Source of the DNA: HXMU1420-13 sp965601825
GTDB taxonomy: Bacteria; Bacteroidota; Rhodothermia; Balneolales; Balneolaceae
Direction of reading: 5' to 3'
Length of the DNA: 64,000 bases
Assembly: GCA_965601825.1 (NCBI GenBank)
Contig: OZ271839.1
Location: forward strand, 248,001-312,000
How positions within the stretch are numbered: position 1 is the stretch's first letter; every line of letters starts with the position of its first letter. Positions 42,297-50,235 of this stretch are shown here, piece after piece. The notes beneath the pieces are model-generated. The model saw only the letters and a program-made list of their open reading frames with translations, did not search any database and was not told the DNA's origin. The position numbers and the translations under genes are program-made.

Positions 42297-43348
42297 TCTA
42301 AGCCTAAAATCTTTCGATTTGTAGCTTCATCTACTGTTGAACTGGCAAAATCATCGAAGGTTTTTTCCGTGGCTTCTATAATATGTTTTTGAATAAATGG
42401 TGCTCCTTCACGAGCACCTTGTTCAGGACTCTTGATTACACATTCCCATTCCATCACAGCCCAAACATCACATCCATATTCGGTGAGTTTCGTAAAAATA
42501 GATTTAAAATCGATCTGACCATCTCCCGGTGAGCGATATCGACCCGCTCTATCTTTCCACGTATTAAAACCGCCAAAAGCTCCCTTTTTTCCATTTGGAA
42601 TAAACTCTGAATCCTTCACATGGAAAGCTTTGATGAATTCATGATAATGGTCTATGTATGTGATATAGTCGAGTTGCTGTAAAACAAAATGACTTGGATC
42701 ATATAAAATGTTAGCACGCTTATGATTATTTGTAGCCTCCAAAAACCGCTCAAAGGTTTCACCATCGTGTAAATCTTCACCAGGGTGAATTTCATAACAT
42801 GCGTCCACTCCATTTTCTTCAAATACATCCAAAATGGGTAGCCAGCGTTTTGCAAGTTCCTTGAAACCCAAATCAATAAGCCCTTCAGGTTGTTGTGGCC
42901 ATGGATGCCAATACGGCCATAGTAGAGACCCTGAAAATGTAGCATGGGCCGATATCCCCAATCTTCGACTAGCAATTGCTGCTTTTTTTACCTGCTCAAT
43001 TGCCCATTCAGTTCGAGCAGCCGGATTATTCCTTAATTCAACCGGAGCAAAATTATCAAACATCAAATCATAAGCAGGATGAACAGCCACCAATTGGCCT
43101 TGAATATGCGTTGAAAGCTCTGTGATTTCTAACCCATATTCGTTGATTTTTCCTTTTAACTCATCACAATACGTTTGGCTTTCTGCAGCTTTATCCAAAT
43201 CGAATAACCACTTATCAAGTGTAGGAACCTGAATTCCTTTATACCCCAAATCGGCGGCCCATTTACAAAGTCCATCTAAACTATTGAAAGGGGCTTCACT
43301 ATCGATAAACTGAGCTAAAAAAATTGCCGGGCCTTTAACTGTCTTCAT
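42293..43348 (-). CDS. Sugar phosphate isomerase/epimerase (xylose isomerase-like TIM barrel)
   Basis: About 351 residues from the ATG at 43348, chosen over a TTG nine codons earlier because that one would overlap the upstream gene and AAGG lies at the right distance. AP-endonuclease-2-like barrel: LGYKGIQVPTLDKW, ITELSTHIQGQLVAVHPAYDL, ACYEIHPGEDLHDG (metal Glu), NILYDPSHFVLQQLD (metal Asp and His), FHVKDSEF, GDGQIDFKSIF and VMEWECVIK (metal Glu). Cytosolic. Last gene of a three-gene operon with a Gfo/Idh dehydrogenase and an MFS symporter. Confidence 0.9.
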   Translation of the reverse strand: MKTVKGPAIFLAQFIDSEAPFNSLDGLCKWAADLGYKGIQVPTLDKWLFDLDKAAESQTYCDELKGKINEYGLEITELSTHIQGQLVAVHPAYDLMFDNFAPVELRNNPAARTEWAIEQVKKAAIASRRLGISAHATFSGSLLWPYWHPWPQQPEGLIDLGFKELAKRWLPILDVFEENGVDACYEIHPGEDLHDGETFERFLEATNNHKRANILYDPSHFVLQQLDYITYIDHYHEFIKAFHVKDSEFIPNGKKGAFGGFNTWKDRAGRYRSPGDGQIDFKSIFTKLTEYGCDVWAVMEWECVIKSPEQGAREGAPFIQKHIIEATEKTFDDFASSTVDEATNRKILGLD

Positions 43349-43359
43349 ACCAAAACCTT

Positions 43360-44520
43360 CTAAACGTTGATCCAAATATTTCCTAGTTCCGTTGATTCAA
43401 TTACAGCATCAACCAAACGCATTCCATGAACACCATCTTCAATTCCGGGGTAATCATAAATTTCAAAATCATGTTCTTTCCCTTCTGATTTAGCACGAAG
43501 ATGCATGGCAAAATTTCTATATAAATTAGCAAAAGCCTCCAGATAACCTTCGGGATGACCTGCCGGAGTTCGTGAGTTTGCCTGAGCAGCTTCAGACACA
43601 TACCCAGTCCCTGTTCGATACACTTCATCAGGCCCATCATTCCACATTACTTGTAAAGTATTTGGATCCCGTTGAGTCCAGTATAATCCCCCTTTTTCGC
43701 CATAGACTTTCACTTTGATTGCATTTTCTTCTCCTGCAGAAATCTGTGAAACAGCAAGGACTCCAGGAACACCTCCTTCAAATTCTAAAAACGCACTGGT
43801 ATCGTCATCCAATAATCTTCCGGGCACAACTTTTTTTACCATTGAAAGAACTTTAGTGATTTTAAGATCTGAAACATATTCACCCATATTTGCGGCATGT
43901 GTCCCAATATCACCATAAGCTCCACTCTTACCGGATTTAGTAGGATCTGTTCGCCAGGCAGCTTGTTTCTGATCTGAGTCTTCCAACTTTTCAGATAACC
44001 AGCCTTGTGGATATTCCATCATCACTTTTCTTATGGCACCAAATTTCCCGCTTTTTACAAGCTGCCGAGCTTCTTTAATCATCGGATAACCAGTGTAGGT
44101 ATGAGTCAAGCCAAGTGCTAAACCAGTAGCTTCAACTTTTTGTTGAATAGCATGCGCCTCCTCTATATTGAAGCAGAGCGGCTTATCAATCATCACTGAA
44201 AATCCACGCTCAAGTGCTAAAATAGCCGGTTCAGCATGAACATGATTTGGTGTTACAATCGATACGAAATCCATCCGTACATCTTCAGGTAATGACGCTT
44301 CTGTTTCAATCATTTCTTTAAATGATCCATACACTCTTGCCGGATCTAGAAATAGCTCTTCTCCTGTTTTCTTCGATTTTTCAGGGTTACTGCTAAAAGC
44401 ACCACAAACCAATTCTATTTGCCCATCGAGATTAGCTGCCAGCCGATGCACTGCTCCAATAAATGCACCAACTCCACCTCCAATCATCCCCATTCGTAAT
44501 TTTCGCTTGTATAAACTCAT
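43360..44520 (-). CDS. Gfo/Idh/MocA-family NAD(P)-dependent oxidoreductase
   Basis: 386 residues. Nucleotide-binding GMIGGGVGAFIGAVHRLA at the N-terminus, DFVSIVTPNHVHAEPAI, the catalytic-lysine motif MIDKPLCFN, then YTGYPMIKEARQLV and the C-terminal sheet with GDIGTHAAN and GHPEGYLEAFANLY. Acts on a sugar, inositol or similar polyol. It lies two bases from the symporter gene and 11 from the isomerase, so the three act together in uptake and oxidation-isomerisation of one compound. Confidence 0.93.
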   Translation of the reverse strand: MSLYKRKLRMGMIGGGVGAFIGAVHRLAANLDGQIELVCGAFSSNPEKSKKTGEELFLDPARVYGSFKEMIETEASLPEDVRMDFVSIVTPNHVHAEPAILALERGFSVMIDKPLCFNIEEAHAIQQKVEATGLALGLTHTYTGYPMIKEARQLVKSGKFGAIRKVMMEYPQGWLSEKLEDSDQKQAAWRTDPTKSGKSGAYGDIGTHAANMGEYVSDLKITKVLSMVKKVVPGRLLDDDTSAFLEFEGGVPGVLAVSQISAGEENAIKVKVYGEKGGLYWTQRDPNTLQVMWNDGPDEVYRTGTGYVSEAAQANSRTPAGHPEGYLEAFANLYRNFAMHLRAKSEGKEHDFEIYDYPGIEDGVHGMRLVDAVIESTELGNIWINV

Positions 44521-44522
44521 AT

Positions 44523-45821
44523 TTATGCAGACTGTAAATCTGTTTTTGTCTCCATGTTATCATCAGCATCTTTATCCCAAAATGTGACAAAGAAAAATAA
44601 GGCTACTACTAGTGCTACTATACCAGGCATTACCCAAAAAGATTGAGCGCCGGATAACCAACCATCTGCGGTTGAACCATCCAAACCAATATTATCACCC
44701 CACCACCCAAGAACATAGTTTCCAATAAGCATACCTGCTCCGTAAGTGAGCAGATTGAAAAACCCTTGAGCACTAGCCCTCAAATGTTTTGGTGCTTTCT
44801 TGTCGACATATAACTGACCAGTTACAAAGAAAAAATCATAGCAAACTCCATGGAGAGCAATTCCAAGAATGATCAGTTCAACGCTGCTTGGGAACAACCC
44901 AAATAATAAATAACGAGCTGTCCAGGCGAGCATTCCTACTAATAGCATCCACTTTACACCTAGTCTGTAAAGGAAAAACGGAATCGCTAACATGAACAAA
45001 ACTTCACTGATTTGACCAATTGCCATAAAAGATGGTGATGACGAACCAAATGCCACTGCTGCGATGAAATCGTTGGTTCTTGCATAATAGAATGCTAGAG
45101 GAATACTGATTGCAAAACAACAAAATGAAAAAACCGCAAAGCTCTTATCCGTCAGTAGCTTGATTGCATCCAAGCCAAGAGCTTGTTTTAGATCAAATTT
45201 TTCTCCTTTTGCTGATGGTGGACATTTGGGTAATGTGAAGCTGTAAAACCCATAAACAAGAGAAACAACCGCACTCAATTTAAGCGGTATATCAGTTGAT
45301 TGAATTCCACTTTCAATACCTGTTATCCACCCTAAGAATGGGATATTAATAAAGCCAAGAACGGTTTGTGCCACTACAAATCCTGCAACTATCCATCCAA
45401 TGGTTCCCCAAACACGGATTTTTGGAAACTCACTTCCGGGATCATCAATGTTTGCAAAGGCAATTGCATTAACAAGCGCAAGACTTGGCATATACAGCAT
45501 GAAATAAGCCAACATAATCCAGATAAAAAGTCCCGGCTCTGTAACTGTTGATGCATACCATAGTAACCCTGCACCAATCAAATGAGAAATGGCATTAACT
45601 TTCTCTGCATTGAAAAACCGATCGGCAATAAGCCCCACAAAAACAGGCGCCAACAACCCCGCCCAATTATGTGTAGCATACGCCGATCCAATAATTGAAT
45701 TAAGACCCTCTTCTCCATCAAAAACTTCCAGTAAATACGCCCCCATTGTTACAAAAAATGCGCCCCAGATAAAAAATTGCAGAAACATCATAAGGCTAAG
45801 GCGTGCTGTAATATTTTTCAT
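44523..45821 (-). CDS. MFS symporter, nucleoside:H+ (NupG-like) family
   Basis: 432 residues, twelve hydrophobic segments. MMFLQFFIWGAFFVTMGAYL at the start, then APVFVGLIADRFFNAEKV, IDDPGSEFPKIRVWGTIGWIVAGFV and VCYDFFFVTGQLYVDKKAPKHLRASAQGFFNLLTYGAGMLIGN are typical of the nucleoside H+ symporter group, which in Bacteroidota often sits with Gfo/Idh and isomerase genes and transports other compounds. First gene of the three-gene operon. The 165 bases upstream, shared divergently with the next gene, are AT-rich with no clear operator. Confidence 0.9.
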   Translation of the reverse strand: MKNITARLSLMMFLQFFIWGAFFVTMGAYLLEVFDGEEGLNSIIGSAYATHNWAGLLAPVFVGLIADRFFNAEKVNAISHLIGAGLLWYASTVTEPGLFIWIMLAYFMLYMPSLALVNAIAFANIDDPGSEFPKIRVWGTIGWIVAGFVVAQTVLGFINIPFLGWITGIESGIQSTDIPLKLSAVVSLVYGFYSFTLPKCPPSAKGEKFDLKQALGLDAIKLLTDKSFAVFSFCCFAISIPLAFYYARTNDFIAAVAFGSSSPSFMAIGQISEVLFMLAIPFFLYRLGVKWMLLVGMLAWTARYLLFGLFPSSVELIILGIALHGVCYDFFFVTGQLYVDKKAPKHLRASAQGFFNLLTYGAGMLIGNYVLGWWGDNIGLDGSTADGWLSGAQSFWVMPGIVALVVALFFFVTFWDKDADDNMETKTDLQSA

Positions 45822-45986
45822 AAATAAGGGGTGATTTCTATTCTTTTTAAAAGCTGCGCAAAAGCTAACCTATATTCGGTGTTTTACAAAAAAAATCGCT
45901 TCCAATGCACATTTTTTTAACTGCATTTAAAGCTCTTCATTTGATCTGATTTTTTTGCACATTTAATTGGGTATAAAAAATGTTTA

Positions 45987-46358
45987 ATGGTATCAGTTAC
46001 AGAAAAGAAAAATCATTTGAAGAAGGAATACTCGGTATTGATGTTAAACTCAAATCCCGAGGCTCACCCATTATTTGAAGGTATAAGGCTGCAATACAGT
46101 TCTTCTACTGGCAAGGGTTTTGATTCGGTGATTATGTTCGCTCAAGATGAAAATGAATTTGGACAATACTTACCGAAAGCTAATTCTGACCTTAACACAA
46201 AGGGTTTTTCTTGGTTATCCGAGCATAAAAAATCTAAAAATATTTCAAGTCCGTTTAATAATGATATAACCTGGAATATTGCTAAAGATGTTGTCTTAGA
46301 ACCGATTCGACTAGAATCCTTAAACACCGATTCTACCAGAATGCATTTATTAAAATAG
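45987..46358 (+). CDS. DUF3052-like small protein
   Basis: 123 residues, no signal. GKGFDSVIMFAQDENEFGQYLPKANSDL, then GFSWLSEHKKSKNI and DITWNIAKDVVLEPIRLESLNTDS, with a final MHLLK. The arrangement, FDxVxxF followed by WxxxxKK then a V-LEP strand, recalls DUF3052. Function unknown; assignment moderate. No ribosome-binding sequence stands out. Confidence 0.5.
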   Translation: MVSVTEKKNHLKKEYSVLMLNSNPEAHPLFEGIRLQYSSSTGKGFDSVIMFAQDENEFGQYLPKANSDLNTKGFSWLSEHKKSKNISSPFNNDITWNIAKDVVLEPIRLESLNTDSTRMHLLK

Positions 46359-46404
46359 CAGCTGCGCTAAAACAATTGAGTAGCTGACATTATCAAAACA
46401 CTAA

Positions 46405-46881
46405 ATGAAGCCTTTCTTTATTTGCATTATACTGTTTACAACTTTGATCATTTCTTGTAGCAAGAATGAAAAAAGTACCCAAAAGGATGAAGAGAGATTT
46501 CTACCTACCTATTTAATTGGCGATTTTGAGGACGATTACGAAATTAAATATTCAATTTCAGATTCGACATTTATCCTCTTACCCGATGATGTTTATCATA
46601 TAAAAAGATGGGATTTAGAGAATAATTTTCTGATTGCTCTTAACGATAGCGCCAATGAGTACGACCCCGGGTTATGGACTAGAATCGATTGGATTGAACT
46701 TGAGGATATGGAGCCATTTGAATGGGCGTTTTGCTTGAGTGTTTATAATGCACCATCAGCTATTGAAGCTGAAAACAGTGCCAATATTGATCCTTCCACT
46801 CCTAGAACCGGTTGTAATGGCTTTCCATTTTCAAGAATGAAGCGAGTTCAAAATATCGATTCTGTAACCAATTCGTACTAA
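46405..46881 (+). CDS. Hypothetical lipoprotein
   Basis: 158 residues. Lipoprotein signal PFFICIILFTTLIISCSK, then a charged stretch, ERFLPTYLIGDFEDDYEIKYSISDSTFILLPDDVYHIKRWD, aromatic strands and a C-terminal region with CLSVYNAPSAIEAEN and GCNGFPFSRMKR. Pattern of an independently folded periplasmic beta protein. No family recognised. Confidence 0.65.
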   Translation: MKPFFICIILFTTLIISCSKNEKSTQKDEERFLPTYLIGDFEDDYEIKYSISDSTFILLPDDVYHIKRWDLENNFLIALNDSANEYDPGLWTRIDWIELEDMEPFEWAFCLSVYNAPSAIEAENSANIDPSTPRTGCNGFPFSRMKRVQNIDSVTNSY

Positions 46882-46912
46882 CAAACAACTATCCATTTAT
46901 TCTGATTTCGCC

Positions 46913-47578
46913 ATGCTAAATCCTGAAACTTTTCAATTTCTTAAAGACCTAAAAGAAAATAATAACCGTGAATGGTTTACTGAGAATAAACCCAGGTACC
47001 AAGCCGCTCATCAGGATGTAATTGAGTTTTTTGATGAACTCATCGCTGAAATGAAGAAGGTTGATAACATCGCCAATGAATCAGGTAAAAAATCTCTTTT
47101 AAGAATATATCGTGATGTACGATTTAGCAAAGATAAGACTCCTTACGCACCACGGCTTTCAGGAAGCTTAAAACGTGCAACAAAGTGGCTTCGTGGTGGA
47201 TATTATGTGCATTTAGAATCTGGAAATGTATTTCTAGGTGTTGGATTTTGGGCTCCGGAATCCTCTGATTTGAAAATCATTCGCGAAGAACTTTCTCATG
47301 ATGCTAAACCTCTACGCGAGATTCTGGAAGATGCAGAATTCAAGTCAATCTGGGGGGAAATGCAAGGTGAGAAGGTTAAATCTGCTCCAAAGGGTTACTC
47401 CAAAGATCATCCAAATATTGATTTACTCCGTTTTAAAGGATTCACATTTGTCAAAAACTTTTCGGATGATTTAGCTTTATCAGAAGATTTTCTTTTCGAA
47501 GTGGTAAAAGCTTTTATTGGAATTCGTCCTTTCTTCGATTATATGAGTGAAGTACTAACCAGGCATATCGAAGATTAA
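46913..47578 (+). CDS. DUF2461 family protein
   Basis: 221 residues. TFQFLKDLKENNNREWFTENKPRYQ at the N-terminus, LLRIYRDVRFSKDKTPYAPRLSG, GGYYVHLESGNVFLGVGFWAPES, and PKGYSKDHPNIDLLRFKGFTFVK are the conserved DUF2461 (TIGR02453) blocks. Cytosolic, function unknown, one of the more widespread conserved families. Converges with the glyoxalase gene with no gap. Confidence 0.95.
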   Translation: MLNPETFQFLKDLKENNNREWFTENKPRYQAAHQDVIEFFDELIAEMKKVDNIANESGKKSLLRIYRDVRFSKDKTPYAPRLSGSLKRATKWLRGGYYVHLESGNVFLGVGFWAPESSDLKIIREELSHDAKPLREILEDAEFKSIWGEMQGEKVKSAPKGYSKDHPNIDLLRFKGFTFVKNFSDDLALSEDFLFEVVKAFIGIRPFFDYMSEVLTRHIED

Positions 47579-47941
47579 CTATTCGATTCCGATACCAAAA
47601 GTAAGTTGATTCCCATCCGGATCAGTTAAATCAAAATCTCGCATTTGATAATCAGTATCCACTGGTTCAGTCATTGTTTGAACACCTTTTGATTTAAAAT
47701 CCGAATGAATTAAATCTACATCATGGCAAAAGATATACAACTGCCTTGGCTGGATATCTTCAGCATCAGATTTCACAAAATGGATGGAAACTGCATGTTC
47801 TTTGTTTGTGACAATGTACTCAACAGGCTCACCCCATTTGAACGAAATTTCAAATCCTAGATTTTCAGCATACCAATTAGCTAATCTTTCAGGATCATTT
47901 GAAGGAAAGATTGCTGCGAAATGAGAGACATTTTTTATCAT
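47579..47941 (-). CDS. Glyoxalase/bleomycin-resistance-fold protein
   Basis: 120 residues of one vicinal-oxygen-chelate repeat pair: VSHFAAIFPSNDPERLANWYAENLGFEISFKWG, AVSIHFVK, LYIFCHDVDLIHSDFKSKGV and RDFDLTDPDGNQLTFGIGIE. Typical metal residues are partly present (His at the start, Glu at the end). Cytosolic. Its start overlaps the SDR stop by four bases, so they are coupled; the substrate is unknown. Confidence 0.9.
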   Translation of the reverse strand: MIKNVSHFAAIFPSNDPERLANWYAENLGFEISFKWGEPVEYIVTNKEHAVSIHFVKSDAEDIQPRQLYIFCHDVDLIHSDFKSKGVQTMTEPVDTDYQMRDFDLTDPDGNQLTFGIGIE

Positions 47942-48792
47942 AACAACGTCTCAGGTTTTAATTCACACAATTCTTCACTAATTCTCCAGAGTTCTTTTGC
48001 CGCTTCGGGATCAAGAGCCTGACTCCTGGGTGTTTTAACTTTCGAATCTGAGAAATAAGCTCCATTTACTTCTGCCACCTCTTCAGATGTTGCAAGATAA
48101 ATGGTAGTTGCAGCTCCATCTTTGTGTGATTTCATAAATGGTGATCCCAACTTCCAAAATAGCTTGAACAACGGATTCATCCCATCCCCAAACTTGGTTC
48201 GAACCACTCCGGGATGTAAACAATTTGCAGTTACTTCAGTGTCTTTCAATCGTTCTGCAAGTTCAATAGTGAACAAAATGTTGAATAATTTTGAGTTTCC
48301 ATAGGCTTTCCATGAATCAAACTTATTCCGCAATTGAAGATTATCAGGATCAAATTCTCCATTTCGATGAGCTTCGGATGCAACGTTGATAATTCTGGCT
48401 TTTCCTGAATTCATTATTGTTGGTAAAAGCAAATTGGTAAAAAGGAAATATCCAATATGATTTACTGCAAATGTGGATTCAAGTCCATCTACCGTTTCAA
48501 CAAACTTGTTTATGATAAAACCATGATTGTTTATCAGAACATCAATCTTCTCATACTTTGAGATGATTTCATCTGCGGCTTTTCTGATTTCGTCCTGAAT
48601 TGAAAAATCACATAGAATAATGTCGATACCGGCACTTGGAGTTTCTTGTTGGATAGCTTTTTTTGCAGCAATAGCTTTGTCTTCATTTCGGCATACCATT
48701 ACTATAAATGCACCTTGCCTTGAAAGCTCTTTTGCAGTTTCGAATCCAATTCCGGCGTTTGCACCTGTAATTATGCATAGTTTATTTTTCAT
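47938..48792 (-). CDS. SDR family oxidoreductase (retinol-dehydrogenase-like)
   Basis: 284 residues. Cofactor loop TGANAGIGFETAKELSRQG, VMVCRNEDKA (Arg preferring NADP), NNHGF, catalytic Ser in IINVASEAH and Tyr-Lys in AYGNSKLFN, then NCLHPGVVRTKFGDG. The pattern matches the WWOX/retinol dehydrogenase group of SDR proteins. Cytosolic; first gene of a two-gene operon with the glyoxalase-fold protein. Confidence 0.92.
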   Translation of the reverse strand: MKNKLCIITGANAGIGFETAKELSRQGAFIVMVCRNEDKAIAAKKAIQQETPSAGIDIILCDFSIQDEIRKAADEIISKYEKIDVLINNHGFIINKFVETVDGLESTFAVNHIGYFLFTNLLLPTIMNSGKARIINVASEAHRNGEFDPDNLQLRNKFDSWKAYGNSKLFNILFTIELAERLKDTEVTANCLHPGVVRTKFGDGMNPLFKLFWKLGSPFMKSHKDGAATTIYLATSEEVAEVNGAYFSDSKVKTPRSQALDPEAAKELWRISEELCELKPETLL

Positions 48793-48875
48793 GATAGAAT
48801 GATGACCTTGAGTTTGCAGTTTAACTATCGAACTTTTGAAAGATTGAATTTCTTATTTTCGGAGAAAAGAACGTA

Positions 48876-49247
48876 ATGATTCAAGAATATTTAAACTCAA
48901 TTGAAAAATTTATTGTAGTCGGTGACCGTGTTCTCATCAAACCTCGTGATTTAGAAACACACACCAGAAGTGGCTTAGTACTGCCTGCATCGGTTAAGGA
49001 GAAAGAGGAAATTCAAAGCGGTTACATCCTAAAAACAGGGCCGGGTTATCCAATCCCAAACATGGAAGCTGAGGAAGCATGGAAAAGTCATGAAGACACA
49101 AAATATATTGGAATGCAGGCCACGGAAGGAGATTTGGCGATTTTCCTAAAAAGTCGGGCTCATGAAATTGAGTTTGAGGATGAGAAATACATTATCGTAC
49201 CACATTCTGCTATCCTGTTGTTAATAAGGGACGATCTAGAATCATAA
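48876..49247 (+). CDS. GroES-like co-chaperonin
   Basis: 123 residues. FIVVGDRVLIKPRDLETHTRSGLVLPASVKEKEEIQSGYILKTGPG is a Cpn10 core with GDRVLIKP and the TxxGLxLP mobile-loop region, and the end KYIIVPHSAILLLI matches the GroES C-terminus. It is longer than ordinary GroES (about 95), having a helix-rich insert MEAEEAWKSHEDTKYIGMQATEGDLAIFLKSRAHEIEFE where GroES has the dome. No groEL adjoins it. Probably a paralogue of the main groES. Confidence 0.88.
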   Translation: MIQEYLNSIEKFIVVGDRVLIKPRDLETHTRSGLVLPASVKEKEEIQSGYILKTGPGYPIPNMEAEEAWKSHEDTKYIGMQATEGDLAIFLKSRAHEIEFEDEKYIIVPHSAILLLIRDDLES

Positions 49248-49326
49248 ATTAGAAACTCCTTTTCCCGCAAACGATTATAGATTTCTTTCAGTTGATTCAG
49301 GGTACTAATCAACCTAAAAGCTACAA

Positions 49327-50235
49327 ATGAAACGATCTGATTTTCTTAGGAACTCTGCGATGCTTGGCATGGCAGCAATGCTACCTTTAAACACCTTCGC
49401 AAGCGCATATCGCCGATCTAACTTTACGGAAATCCGTCGCGGAGTTGGAATGTATACAGAGCGTGGAGGCACAATAGGTTGGTTAATGAATGACGATGCA
49501 TTGGTTGCTGTAGACTCTCAATATCCCAATACTGCCGCAAATTTTATTGCCGGAATTAAGGATATGACCAGCAGAAAAATGGATTATCTAATTAACACGC
49601 ATCACCATGGTGATCATACTGCTGGAAATTCTGCATTCCGGGAATTCGCAACTCATATTGTTGCACATGAGAATGTACCTGGTTATCAAAAAGCTGCTGC
49701 TGAACAACGTGGTCAGGAAGCACTGGATGCGCAAGTTTATGCCGACATGACTTATTCTGATAATTGGAGTCAAGATGTTGGTGATGAAAAACTACATTTA
49801 ACCTATTATGGGCATGCACATACCGGGGGCGATTCTGTAGTTTATTTTGAAAATGCCAATGTTGCTCACATGGGTGATTTAGTTTTCAATCGTGCCTATC
49901 CATTTATAGATCCAGGTGCAGGTACTAATATCGGAAATTGGGCAAATGTACTCAGAACTACTGCTGATGAACTTCCATCAGATGCGATTTATATTTTTGG
50001 CCATGCAAATCCTAAGTATGGAGTTCAAGGTTCTAAAGGTGATGTTTATATAATGAGCAACTTCCTAGAAGAATTACTCACTTTTGTTCAGATGGGGATT
50101 GATGCCGGAAAATCGAAAGAAGAAATTGCTTCCGCTGAAATTTTACCCGGTTTTGAGGCTTTTAATCAGGAAAATTGGTTCCTTGGTTTAGATTTCCAGC
50201 TGAACATGGCGTACGATGAATTAACTGCTCAATAA
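49327..50235 (+). CDS. Exported MBL-fold metallohydrolase
   Basis: 302 residues. N-terminus KRSDFLRNSAMLGMAAMLPLNTFASA is an export signal, possibly of Tat type. The metallo-beta-lactamase fold is complete: DALVAVDSQYP, THHHGDHTAGN (H-x-H-x-D-H), YYGHAHTGGDSVVYF, VAHMGDLVFN (bridging Asp) and YIFGHANPKYG (last His). Substrate unknown; the pattern is closer to quinoprotein-relay-like MBL hydrolases than to beta-lactamases. Last 7 bases overlap the convergent tamB-like gene. Confidence 0.9.
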   Translation: MKRSDFLRNSAMLGMAAMLPLNTFASAYRRSNFTEIRRGVGMYTERGGTIGWLMNDDALVAVDSQYPNTAANFIAGIKDMTSRKMDYLINTHHHGDHTAGNSAFREFATHIVAHENVPGYQKAAAEQRGQEALDAQVYADMTYSDNWSQDVGDEKLHLTYYGHAHTGGDSVVYFENANVAHMGDLVFNRAYPFIDPGAGTNIGNWANVLRTTADELPSDAIYIFGHANPKYGVQGSKGDVYIMSNFLEELLTFVQMGIDAGKSKEEIASAEILPGFEAFNQENWFLGLDFQLNMAYDELTAQ

